Part shown: in pieces, positions 54,701 to 64,000 of the stretch | Numbering within the stretch: position 1 is the stretch's first letter | Layout of the letters: each line of letters begins with the position of its first letter | NCBI GenBank assembly: GCA_030770425.1 | Contig: JASJFT010000026.1 | Span: forward strand, 186,001 to 250,000 | Source of the DNA: Darksidea phi | Lineage: Eukaryota > Ascomycota > Dothideomycetes > Pleosporales > Lentitheciaceae | DNA: 64,000 bases | Reading direction: 5' to 3' | Notes under the pieces: model-generated | What the model was told of the DNA's origin: nothing | The model's database searches: none | What the model saw: the letters and a program-made list of their open reading frames with translations, nothing else | Translations under genes and position numbers: made by a program

Positions 54701-55205
54701 TGTCTTCCACCAACTCGAAAGCAGGATGATAGACAGGGAGGCGGGGAAGAGGCTCAAGTTGTGGATCATGAGGGGGCACGCAGCCGTCATCATCATCTTC
54801 CTCGCCTTCATCTATGTCAGTGATGTCTGTGCCTATTTCTGAGGCTAATCAATTGTCAGCAGAAGATAGTAGCTGTCATGGTCGAGACGTACCCTTTCTC
54901 TTTTTAGGAATGAATGGAGTTGCGGCGTTGGTGAGCTTGGTGTGATCAGGCTTCAATTTTTTCATTGACAGTACGGACTGTTGCGCATCGACCTTGATGT
55001 TCTGGAGTTGCAAGATGGAGGGAGAAGTCGACGTATCGGCCGAGTTAGTAGTTGTCTCAGTATCATAATCGGGCTTTACGGGGATCATCATTGTTACTGG
55101 GATCTCTGCAGCCTTCTGTTGCTTTCGATGTTGCACGGACGGTTCTTCGGGCTCGAATATTGGGCTCGAAGATCTACTCCCTTCCTGGGATGATACGTCG
55201 CTCAT
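51781..55205 (-). CDS. Dynamin-type large GTPase (SLIP-GC/NUGGC-like)
   Basis: Ten exons on the minus strand: 55205-54893, 54838-54492, 54442-53490, 53436-53410, 53360-52997, 52939-52790, 52739-52700, 52646-52467, 52413-52162 and 52103-51781; 982 aa; introns 47-58 nt. All ten phases agree, including a 27-nt microexon that encodes a coiled-coil segment (SQRKKALAQE). GTPase marks: IGLIGDAGVGKSSAIN (P-loop), GIILADLPGVSD (G3, DxPG) and IIVITRSDD (G4, TRSDD in place of the usual T/NKxD). The remaining 600 residues are helical, with FAKIHDEACETFKAEMSQVL and a stalk-like C-terminal half. The N-terminal 100 residues are acidic and disordered, with KKRKE. Proteins of this type occur in many fungi and are unassigned; membrane or nuclear roles have been suggested for animal relatives. 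A broken relative lies at 57.9-60.0 kb. Confidence 0.85.
53410..53436 (-). other. 27-nt microexon of the large GTPase gene
   Basis: Flanked by GTAGGT...CAAG upstream and GTAAGA downstream. It supplies one base to a Ser codon, eight codons, and two bases of a Glu codon, joining HKLS to RLEIRIVARN as one helix. Confidence 0.65.
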
Positions 55206-56240
55206 TTTTCGTTTGGGACTGGGGTCGTAACCTGTCGAGACGTTGCGCTTTGTGCGCCAACTAGAGCCAGGTATGGAAGAGCGTAGTTCAGATTAAGGGA
55301 AGGTTGTGGAGTAATGAGAGTAGGATAAGAGGATGGAGGATTATAAGGAAGGTGAGGGAAAGTGGAAGGGCATTTATATGGGTGGGAACGGGAATTGCGA
55401 CAGCAGGTAAGAAAGAGAAGACGATCAACGCCGGTACTAATCTGGGGGCGCAGGTGAGAGACTCGGGAGCCGACAGGCTGTTGTATAGTATTATTTCGAA
55501 AGTCTGCGGAGCAAGGCGTCAAGTGAGGGCATGATGGTGTATTCCTAGGAGAAGATTCACTTCTCCTTAAACACTGCTATGACTATTCCGAACAAGAACT
55601 GATCAATCTGTGCGCACGGAGAGAAGCTCATAACGCTTGAGGACGGTTGGAAAGAGCGTGCAAGAATTTTGCATGAGTCTTGCTAATTGGGTTGGCTTCG
55701 AGCAGGAGGGCGCATTTGTCCAGTGGAATCCAGCGAATCGGTCGATCGCTCTATCTAAAAGACAGTTACATGTCTATCAAAAGGTAGAACATTAGCAAGA
55801 TGCGCTAATGCCGCAAAGGGTTCAATAGGTCGGAACTTCTCGGCCCGAGGAGGCTTGGCGGGCAGGCTGCTTCTGTGCCTGTCCAGACTTCTCGAATATT
55901 CTCTCCAGAACCCTCTATTTGTATCACATCAGCTCTACCCAACTTCCGTTCCTTGGACTTCGTTCAGCTACTGCTCGACCAGCTTTTGCGACAATTAGAT
56001 TTGGTACGTACAATCTGAGTACTTTCGTATTCCCCTGTTCGAATGATGAAATTTCCAGCTGGCACCAGTCCTAGAAGACTTGTACTCTTTTGATGCGGAT
56101 CAGCTTTGCGGGAGCATAGCTCCTAGTCCTGACAACACGAATCTGTCCCGTTTCTCTACGCTTTTGTGAGAGATTGACGCTAATTGTACCCAATGCAGAA
56201 CTTCTAGGAGTGATTCAAAGCCCACGCTGCGCCGGTCACG
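55206..56240. other. Divergent promoter region, large GTPase / aha1
   Basis: 1035 nt with no supported gene; frames of 70-106 aa at 55202-55534 are GA/CT-rich artefacts of the leader. Confidence 0.4.
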
Positions 56241-57353
56241 ATGGTCCTCCACAACCCGAACAATTGGCACTGGGTGAACAAAGACGTTAGCTCATGGGCG
56301 CGGAACTACCTCGACAACGAACTAGCGCAGATCTCGGCTGAGCAGGATGGCGTCACGGCTAAAATTGACAAGGTCATGAGCATGGACGGAGATGTAGATG
56401 TGAGCCAACGCAAGGGCAAGGTCATCACTATCTTCGACGTGAAGTTGAAGCTCGAATACTCTGGTACGTTTCATTTTCGTAGGTCTGGGCATGTTCAGCT
56501 GGCTGACATGCTCGGCAGGCAAGAACAAGGAAGGTGAGGAGGCTAGTGGAACCATCACCGTTCCCGAGGTGGCGCACGACACGGAGGAAGACGAGTACGT
56601 CGTATGTTCCCTACGCTCCCAGCATCAACATGGTCTTTGGGGCAGGTATGAACCAGCTAACATATGAGCCAGTTTGAGATAGACGTTTATTCGGATGACC
56701 AAAGCAAACAGCCCGTGAAGGACCTCGTCCGGTCAAAATTGCTCCCCCAACTCCGGAAAAGCTTCGCGAAGTTGGCTCCGGCTCTCATTGCCGAGCACGG
56801 GAAGGACATTCAGCATGCTGCTGGCTCGAACCCTTCAAGCGGAATATCTACCCCCAAGTACTACTCCAGCTCAAGCATCAACAAGTCTGAGTCTAAACCG
56901 TCCACATCAGCCTCGAAGACAAGCTCAGGCTCACTTGTCAACACTGTGACTATCACAGACAGTACTGAGTTCCGCACCACGGCCGAAGAGCTTTTTAAGA
57001 CCTTCACGGATCCACAGCGGCTGGCAGCGTTCACGCGCTCGCCACCGAAAAATTTCACTGGCGCAAAACCTGGTGGCACATTTGAGCTATTCGGCGGCAA
57101 TGTGTCTGGGGAGTTTACCGAGCTAGAGGAGCCGACGCACATTGTCCAGAAATGGCGCCTTGCGCAGTGGCCGGCCGGACATTATTCCACTCTCTCTATC
57201 TGGTTCGACCAGAATGACGTCGATGCGGTTACGGTAATGAGGGTAGAGTGGAAGGGTGTTCCCGTTGGCCAGGAAGAGCCGACTAAGGGCAACTGGGGCG
57301 AATACTACGTGAGGAGTATGAAGACCACCTTCGGCTTCGGTACTATACTGTGA
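56241..57353 (+). CDS. aha1: Aha1, activator of Hsp90 ATPase
   Basis: Binds Hsp90 and stimulates ATP hydrolysis during client folding in the cytosol. Exons 56241-56463, 56519-56601 and 56673-57353; introns 55 and 71 nt; 328 aa. The N domain starts NPNNWHWVNKDVSSWARNYL, the family hallmark, followed by VSQRKGKVITIFDVKLKLEY, the Arg-Lys-x-Lys segment that contacts Hsp90. After the second intron come FEIDVYSDD and KDLVRSKLLPQLRKSFAKL. A Ser/Lys linker (about 145-180) leads to the C domain: TEFRTTAEELFKTFTDPQRL, GGTFELFGGNVSGEF and KWRLAQWPAGHYSTLSI, which is the START-like AHSA1 fold. All junctions keep phase. Confidence 0.95.
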
Positions 57354-57946
57354 TTGTACGGACGAAGTGCAAAGGCGGCGTCGTGGTATGGGACAAGGCA
57401 TGATACACCGAGTGGGAAGGAATACGAAGTTATGGATCTTTGACGCCGGAACGAACCTTTAGTAACATATAGAGTCCAAGAAACTGTTCTACTCAAACCG
57501 TCGTTTGTGCTTTCCTCCGAAGCGCCTTTGACGTCTCCCTATATTCTGACTCTAATGCAAAGCGCCCTCTACTCACTATCCTACTTGCATCTCATGTTCG
57601 TCGAAGGGCGCCCTGTTCTCTCACCCGCTTGCTCCAAACTCTGATTCACTTTCTTTCCGGTACATGGCTGCCGTCTTTCTTGCTTTATTCATCCCACCGG
57701 TTGTTGACGGCGCCTTGTTGACCATTTGTCTCCTCTTCTTTCTCGCCCACCTCTCAAGCTTGACAACCCACCCTCGACTCTTTGGCGCACTCCTACTTTA
57801 CACTTTTTGCCTATTTGGCTGGACAATCTCAGTGAGTGACAGTCCATTGTTCGAGCCTCATGCCGGCTTTGACCTTGATTCATCGTCCCTCTTCCCGGAA
57901 CCCGGACTAGCGCTTAAAGGTATACTAACACCCTACATGTATCTGG
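57354..57946 (+). other. Spacer; doubtful small membrane-protein frame at 57664
   Basis: A 145-codon frame starts at the ATG at 57664 and begins with three hydrophobic stretches (LALFIPPVVDGALLTICLLF and after). It sits in C/T-rich DNA, which gives hydrophobic residues by composition alone, and its 3' end overlaps the GTPase pseudogene. Not accepted as a gene. Confidence 0.3.
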
Positions 57947-60037
57947 ATGCAACGGTATATGTCAAGCAGTCAATCAACGACGATGATAATCAGCCCGAGA
58001 ACCGTAAACGTAACACCATTGGTGAATCTAGATACCGTTGGCTTAAGAAGAACAGGCGAAGAACTGGATTCGTATGTTGCCGCCCGTTTCGAGAAACTTA
58101 GCGAGGATTACGCCCGCATCGATCATGATACGAAGTCTAGTCATGGCTCTACCTTGGAGCCCCTTCCCGCGATATCCGTCTACTACCCCTGCTTTCCCAA
58201 GGCAGTGGGCACGACGACAAGTCAGAGAAACTACATGAAAGAGTGCTTGAAAGGGGTGACTTCGTCGACAGATCCCGGATCTCGTACCATTTGCCTTTAC
58301 GGAGTTGTGGTGTAGGAAAACCTTCGCCCATTAACGCAACTCTTAGTATCGAAACACGCTCCCTAAAGATGAGCTGCGCCGATTCAGCATGCTGCATTGC
58401 CTACTAAAATATCATATAGCCCAGTGATGGGGGCCCAGGCACTAGAGACACCCCCCTTCCCCTACGCAGCTCTGATATTCTCCTACCCGGCACAGATGTG
58501 CGAAGGCATAGCCAAAACATGTCCTGCCGACTACTACGAAGCTCGTCCCGCTCCTATGGAAGAACAAGGCAAAGATATCGCAACGGTCGGTTTTGGGGAC
58601 CGGCACTGAAGACTTCCTCGCTCTATTTGGTGATAAGACTGAGTTTGAGGATGAAAGAGCTGATGTTCGTTTTCTAGGCCAAGCCACAAGTGGAAACGAT
58701 CATAAGATTCTGAGCAAGGTACTAAGTTAGGAAAAAACATTAGCGAGCTAGCAAAGCTAAGAGACGTGAATACCATCTATTCTCACACTGCAAATAACCT
58801 AATGAGGGCGCTAATGCCTTTTATCCAACAGTGCTCTTATCCAGAGACGAAGGGAATGTCGCTTGGGTGTTGTGTATGCCTATTTGTTAGAACCGTTAGG
58901 AAGCATCTATCAAGCTTTGTTCTCGCCAAGGGAATCGTTCTCATTAATCTTTCAGCTAAGCGCAGGCTCACTCATCGAGTTACGAAAAATGAAGTGCTTC
59001 GTCTATGAGGGTCTTCGTTGTCGCACAGGCGTTCTCAGTTCCATATCGCAAATCATTAAGCTGCATTGCCTTACTAACCCATCAACCTTTCAGGCGTGTC
59101 CGCCACGAAGCCGCAACGTGTGCAACTGGTGAAGAACTATATGAGGTCCTGTCATCAGGTGATTGTGATCCCTAGCATCTAGCGAGCAGAAGACGACCGG
59201 GACACTTGGGGAATACATTCTTGAACACTTTCAACAGACAGCGAAGGGGAGGCGTTGCCGTAGTGCTCACCCGTTCTAATGTAAGTTGACCTCAAGAGCG
59301 AGATCGAAGGCATTCTAACCCTCTTTGGGACATTGAACAAGAGAGTAATGGTTGTACCAAATACACACGAAAACAGGAGGAGCGGCTGAGGTCGCTAGGC
59401 GATTACGAAGAGGAGATCAGCGACGAGTTGATGGCGACCAAGAAGAGAATCCGCAAGGCTGGTAAATTCGATGTCGCCGGAGAAATGAACAAGCACGGGA
59501 TTTATCAGTTTTGCAGAAATACATCAAGTGTAAGTACGAAGCTACACTCCATGCGTCTTCGTAAGCTAACCACGTCCTAGGCGCACCAATACCCTCACCA
59601 CTGTCAGGAACGCAAAGATTCGCAAGACTATTCAGGGCTAGTACCGTTCAAAGGCTGACAACGGCAAGAACTCCGGATGTTTTGCCTGAGTAGCAAGTGT
59701 CACATCAAAGCACAACCTAACAAAATCTGTAAATCCCCTCATCTTCTGTGGCCTACTATTCGCTCATAATTCTTTGGGCCACACCAAGCACGTCACCCGC
59801 CATACCCAACTTAGGACCTCTGTCTGTGCTCGTAAATGTAGACCCTACGCTGCTATGACACGATATCTCGAGAAGCCCTTCACCAAGGTTATGGATGATG
59901 CCGATAAGTCCGTGGTTATGAGCTGTGAGAAAATCCTCGATGGGGTTATGCACGACTTCAGCCAAGTTTGTCCGGAGCGAGGGGACAACGGCATACAGGC
60001 GCTTAAGCGGCTGAAGGCCTTGGGGAAGCAGGTTTGA
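57947..60037 (+). pseudogene. Degenerate large-GTPase gene, relative of the 51.8-55.2 kb gene
   Basis: Fragments in different frames follow the intact gene's order: TLEPLPAISVYYPCFP (intact: QLEPLPRLPVYHPAFE) near 58150; a P-loop scar GVGKPSPIN near 58312-58340; ISYSPVMGAQ near 58420; FLALFGDKTEFEDERADVRF near 58615-58675; QRVQLVKNYMRSCHQVIVIP near 59117-59175 (intact: RFRVDAANRYMQTCDVTIVV); GGVAVVLTRSN near 59249-59281 (G4 block); and RNAKIRKTIQG, stop, YRSK near 59608-59655. A final frame, 59774-60037, gives AAMTRYLEKPFTKVMDDADK, which resembles the intact ACWNEEFLAPLKDGIDRI. Several stops and frameshifts break it. It is on the opposite strand to the intact gene, with aha1 between. Divergence is high, so this is not a recent copy. 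Confidence 0.7.
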
Positions 60038-60614
60038 GAGAGCAAAAAAAAAAAAAGGGGTAGATTGGGAGCTGAGGCAGATGATTGCAGAGTGCAATGT
60101 TATCATGAATTGAGGACTAAAGATTTGCGCAGCTACGCATTTGGACTCGCAGATTTTGGTGAGTAGATTTGCGCCTGATAGTAGTTAGGCTACCCGTTGG
60201 GAACTTATATGGCATAGACTCGCGACGCCGAGCGATATGCCGCTGATAACAGTGTACTCTTAGTTGAAAAGCATCGCTCTGAATACTGATGTACATCAGT
60301 GTGTTACGCACAAATTTCATGGCGGAGCATCATTCTAGGATTCTATCTGATCGGAAAGAGTTTAGATAAATTTTTGAGGTAAAAATTTATTGAGGTTCTG
60401 CGACCCAAGTTTTGCCCGGATGTATATGTTTTGGTCACGTCAATCAAGGATACGGGCACAGAATCAGCACACGAAAGTTCATTTTCTATACGAAAGTGGA
60501 ATAAATAACACCCTTTTCGTCTCCCTTGCCAACTATCTTCGACTCCAATAATCCCACTTCTGGGCTCGTGTGGTGTCGGATCGCGACTCGAAACCCCCTT
60601 CAGCCTCACTCACC
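60038..60614. other. Spacer with poly-A run
   Basis: Contains a 13-base A run at about 60044-60056. No gene supported. Confidence 0.45.
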
Positions 60615-61211
60615 ATGTCAGCAGTAACGCTATACTGCCCCCGGGCCGGCATGACTGTTTGTGATCGCCCGGACGCTATAACCTACTCGGTAAGTGAGCA
60701 GGGACAAGACACTCTTTCGTGTACATTATACTGGCACGGCGTAGGATACTTGCCCACCCTCCTACTCTGTCGACCTCGAGAATAACAACCCTCAGGGTGC
60801 GTTCCATGAAACAAGGATTACGAATTATCCCCAGAGCGTCACCACAGGCGCGTAGGGTACGTTTTCATCCTCTTTCCACCCACTTCTGGCCTATACTAAA
60901 TCTTCACTAACTCCAGAAACGCTCCCCTTCTCCGCCCCCACTAGCTCACCAACAACTGCCATCACATGCCTACACGCTTGCTGCGTATTCTCTACAAGAT
61001 TTTCCACGAGCTCCACCTCGGGCAGCTAATCCCACGGCTCGCAATGCTGATGTTCAAATTGATCTCCTCACTCGCCAAACATGCCAGCAGCAACAGATGC
61101 AGAGGCCTGGGGCCTTGAATAGGATTCCTGTCCGGACACGCTGGGATCTCTTTGTGCAGGTTTTGGCAATATTGGGGATGGGTGTTGTTGCAGCTGTAGT
61201 TTTGTTGTGAT
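60615..61211 (+). CDS. Possible small multi-exon gene, single C-terminal membrane helix
   Basis: An ATG after CACC opens MSAVTLYCPRAGMTVCDRPD, ending 25 codons later at a perfect GTAAGT (60690). Downstream, a frame from about 60917 to a stop at 61211 encodes a Pro/Gln-rich stretch (LTRQTCQQQQMQRPGAL) and then VRTRWDLFVQVLAILGMG and VVAAVVLL, a terminal hydrophobic helix. An acceptor CTAACTCCAG at 60907-60916 fits this last exon. The middle part (about 60780-60860, with QGAFHETRITNYPQSV in one frame) could not be joined in a consistent phase, so the exon structure is unresolved. No family recognised; it may be a tail-anchored orphan. Confidence 0.35.
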
Positions 61212-61908
61212 ATTTGGTGCAGTAGATGAAGCGTGGAAGGATGGCGAGAGTCGTTGAGGGGTGCTATTGGTCTGAGTATATGCCGCTTCCCGTACCTCTT
61301 CCTCAATGGCTCTAATACAGAAAAGGTCCTTCCTCAGAAACCGTAGTCATTTCATTCGGTTGTAGCTTGTAGCGGCTGTGTATAATCTGTATTTATCTGC
61401 ACTTCATATTGAGGGGTGGACATGGTGTAATGTGATACAGACCGTCGAGTGGCTGGTGATTGAATCCTGCCGCGATAAGGCTGAAAAAGCGCTGGTGCCA
61501 AGCATTTCCATGTGAACGCGATGCAGTGCACGGGCCACAGCGGAATTAAGGTAGGCGAGGCGGCGATTGCTGACTGTCGACTTGAGCATCATGCCGCCCA
61601 GAGCCAAATGGAAGCTCGCCGAAGTTTGACCAACCACCAAGCTCCACCACAGTTGCCTGTTCATTTTCATTGCCTATAGTTCGGGTGGTGAAGCTTACTG
61701 GCTCATGTCGCCATCCTGACGTGCTTTTAGTCGCCGCTGCCCACGATACCCGGTCCTTACAGCGCACTTGCGCCCAAACCTTACTCCCTCCAGTGACAGC
61801 CTTCTCATACTTTCGGCTCTAGCCTAGAGGAACCCTCTACCTCGCCGCCGCGCTCCAGCGATCCAGACCCCATAACTACCGCGAATACCCCCACCACACC
61901 CCGCCGCC
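61212..61908. other. Intergenic, promoter of hul5-like gene
   Basis: Nearly 700 nt. C/T-rich sequence just before 61909 is a plausible core promoter and leader. No gene seen. Confidence 0.45.
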
Positions 61909-64000
61909 ATGTTTACGAATTTCTCTGGCAACACCAAACGCCCACGTAATGTTAACCTCGGGGGACGAAGAACACATGCTTTTGGGAGCTCAAGCCCAGG
62001 CTCAGGTGCTGGATCCCAAGCTGCCCTCGACCGCGCTCAGCAGGACCGAATACAGCGGCAGCGGGAGCGTGAGGAACTGAAGGCTGCAAACACGATACAG
62101 AAAGTATGGAGGGGCCACTCAAGCAGACAGAAACTTTCTGGCTTGCTGCGGCAGGAATGGGATGCTGCTGAGGAGTCTCATACTGCTCAGCAGGCAGCGG
62201 CACCGTACGACTCCGAAGACTACGCGTACGCACAACTCCAGCGCCTCCTGCGATTTGTCAACACAAGGAACCAAGAAGATGTCAGCCGATTACGGCATTT
62301 TACCTCCCGACAGGTGGAAACTGTGCGGAAGTTAGGTTTCACAGCGACCGGACCGTGGCCATCAGCATACCTGCGGCTTGAGACGATGGCGTTGACAGTA
62401 ATAGAGCGGCAGATGAAGGGTTCGGCGTCATCGGAGCAGATTGGGGGCTCGTTGGCGATACTACGATTCCTAGCAGAGCAAATACCCGCCGAGACCTCGC
62501 AGAACGCCGAACGCTTCTACCGTACACTCGCACAAGTCATCTCAATACTGTCGTTAGAGAAAGTAGCGGACGGCGACACGGATACGTTGGAGGCTTTGTA
62601 CGAAACGGTCATCTCGCCATTAAGGAAGGTGACAGGATATACATTGAATGCGTATGAGGCTTTTGGATATAGCTTCCTGCCGCTTCCGGTGTTAAGCGCC
62701 GACACGAGCTCTCCATGGGCAACCAAATTCCGAGACTCTCTCGCGGACTCTGTCAATTACAAGCTGCTGGCAAACGCTTTGGCAACCTCTCTCAAGCAAT
62801 CAGGCTTGCAAGCACGTCGAGAATTGGCCGATACCGCAACTCGGTTGCGGCTTTTGGGTTCATTCGTCTACTTTCATCGCTTCGCGCACAACTTCCACTC
62901 GCCAGAAGCCTACTCCGTCCACAAAGATTTCGTCACGGTGGTTTCGCCGCTTCTTAATTCGCTACCCACCAACGTTATCGACGGCTCGACATCAGACGGC
63001 GACAAAGTGGATGACGTAGAAGTAGAAGCGGTGAACGCTTTCTTGAAAGACCAACTACTGTCACTGGTGAACCAAGAAGGTATCGGCAATCTTCTGGCCG
63101 GTTCTTCGCAATCTTCTGAGGCATCCGAGGATGAGCGGGTGGAAGAATCGAGGCAGCTCGCGAACTATGCCCTAGCGCTTCTTCGCTTCTTTCCACGGCG
63201 AGGCGACGAAATACGTATGTGGCTCTACATGGGACCATCAGACGCGCGAGCTGGTAAGAGCGTGAAGAAGGCTCCCGCTATCAGGTACTTCTGGGAAGCG
63301 TCAAAGCGCTCGTCTGTGTTTAGAACCATATCCCAAGATTCTAGGGCTGCTGTTAATCTACTTCGACCGCGCAAAATCCAAGCTAACGATTCAATGACTG
63401 GCCACGTACGGACTTCCAGCTTGACCCAGCATTCCTTTTGGCAAGCACCTCAGCAGCAAATTGACCGCGATGCTGTCACAGCTGACGAGTGGAGAGTGAT
63501 CCTCGTGTTCCTCGAGTTGTATACCTTCGTTCTGAAAGTAACCGACGACGAGGAGTTTTTCTCGGGCGGTCAAGATATCTACACGGGTCAAGTACGCGAC
63601 AACTCATTGCCACTTGCCGAAGTCAAAGATTTGACGATATTCCTCAAAAATCTTGGTTTCACACTATACTTCAACGCCTCGGATATCAATGCCCAAGAAG
63701 AGCGTGATTCGAATAACACCGGTCTCGGCTTGTTCGCAAAAGCGCCCGAGCCTCAGCAACAGAAACAGGCTGAACCCTCCGTAGGAGGTGTTGCTGGTCT
63801 GAGCCTCGATCATGTTAAGGGTCTAGTCACTGGCCTTCTGCGCATGGTTTATGAACGCGATTCACGCCGCAAATTTTTATCTACGGAGCACTGGCTGATG
63901 ACGTCACGGTTCGACATGACTAGTTTTATCCCACAGGTTGTGGGTGAAGAAGAGAACAGACACAAGCTCGAAGAAGAGGATGCCGATGATATTGAGGAGG
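61909..64000 (+). CDS. hul5: HECT-type ubiquitin ligase, Hul5/UBE3C-like (5' part)
   Basis: The frame is open from the ATG at 61909 to the window end, about 697 codons with no stop or needed intron, so only the N-terminal half is here. The start MFTNFSGNTKRPRNVNLGG and the IQ motif NTIQKVWRGHSSRQK match Hul5/UBE3C, which extend ubiquitin chains on proteasome-bound substrates. Later blocks FVYFHRFAHNFHSPEAYSVH, DEWRVILVFLELYTFVLKVT, and VKDLTIFLKNLGFTLYF are the conserved helical region before the HECT domain. The catalytic HECT domain and its Cys lie beyond the window. Ends within an acidic run EEEDADDIEE. Confidence 0.92.
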   Translation, partial: MFTNFSGNTKRPRNVNLGGRRTHAFGSSSPGSGAGSQAALDRAQQDRIQRQREREELKAANTIQKVWRGHSSRQKLSGLLRQEWDAAEESHTAQQAAAPYDSEDYAYAQLQRLLRFVNTRNQEDVSRLRHFTSRQVETVRKLGFTATGPWPSAYLRLETMALTVIERQMKGSASSEQIGGSLAILRFLAEQIPAETSQNAERFYRTLAQVISILSLEKVADGDTDTLEALYETVISPLRKVTGYTLNAYEAFGYSFLPLPVLSADTSSPWATKFRDSLADSVNYKLLANALATSLKQSGLQARRELADTATRLRLLGSFVYFHRFAHNFHSPEAYSVHKDFVTVVSPLLNSLPTNVIDGSTSDGDKVDDVEVEAVNAFLKDQLLSLVNQEGIGNLLAGSSQSSEASEDERVEESRQLANYALALLRFFPRRGDEIRMWLYMGPSDARAGKSVKKAPAIRYFWEASKRSSVFRTISQDSRAAVNLLRPRKIQANDSMTGHVRTSSLTQHSFWQAPQQQIDRDAVTADEWRVILVFLELYTFVLKVTDDEEFFSGGQDIYTGQVRDNSLPLAEVKDLTIFLKNLGFTLYFNASDINAQEERDSNNTGLGLFAKAPEPQQQKQAEPSVGGVAGLSLDHVKGLVTGLLRMVYERDSRRKFLSTEHWLMTSRFDMTSFIPQVVGEEENRHKLEEEDADDIEE

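Noticed and set aside
57664..58101. 145-aa frame with hydrophobic N-terminus
   Set aside because: Hydrophobicity follows from C/T-rich DNA; its 3' end runs into the GTPase pseudogene in another frame.
1..64000. CRISPR arrays, bacterial operons, insertion sequences or an integrated virus
   Set aside because: None seen; gene structure is fungal throughout and no regularly spaced repeats or terminal inverted repeats were found by eye.

Overview
The window is nuclear DNA of a filamentous ascomycete (Pezizomycotina), most likely a Dothideomycete. The signs are densely packed single genes on both strands, GT-AG introns of mostly 44-75 nt with CTAAC/CTAAT branch sites about 10-15 nt from the 3' end, and typical ascomycete families: a UBC-PARP fusion, a HET-domain remnant, secreted aldose epimerase, Yen1, Bir1 and a Hul5-type HECT ligase. 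The class assignment is inference from gene content; no rDNA or marker gene is present. All exon boundaries were worked out by hand from splice signals, reading phase and family similarity.

Layout. 1-10.5 kb: 3' end of a cytosine-deaminase-like amidohydrolase, a protein with a zinc-finger-like Cys/His/Trp module, a secreted aldose 1-epimerase, a 634-aa orphan and a four-exon orphan built from two related halves. 11.0-11.2 kb: a tRNA-Pro(TGG) gene that has the usual anticodon-loop intron and also a 52-nt element in its T-loop with every mark of a spliceosomal intron. This is the most unusual item in the window. 11.7-38.8 kb: a gene-dense block, rich in genome-maintenance and cell-division functions: AT-hook protein, Yen1 resolvase, UBC-PARP fusion, Cog7, Bir1/survivin, Tam41, Gpi8, an OPT transporter, Cdc45 and an aquaglyceroporin. 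Several of these pairs are divergent and share short promoters.

38.8-61.9 kb is looser: long gene-poor stretches (notably 47.2-51.8 kb), a decayed HET gene, an SBPase/FBPase-like phosphatase, a GNAT acetyltransferase, a transcription-factor-like protein, a ten-exon dynamin-type large GTPase, Aha1, and a collinear but wrecked relative of the large GTPase just beyond Aha1. A small CBM1 (cellulose-binding) fossil lies at 29.4 kb. The window ends inside the N-terminal half of a Hul5/UBE3C-type HECT ubiquitin ligase.

The genes are mostly independent housekeeping units. The decayed HET gene and the decayed GTPase copy show that 38.8-61.9 kb tolerates gene loss, unlike the compact 11.7-38.8 kb block.
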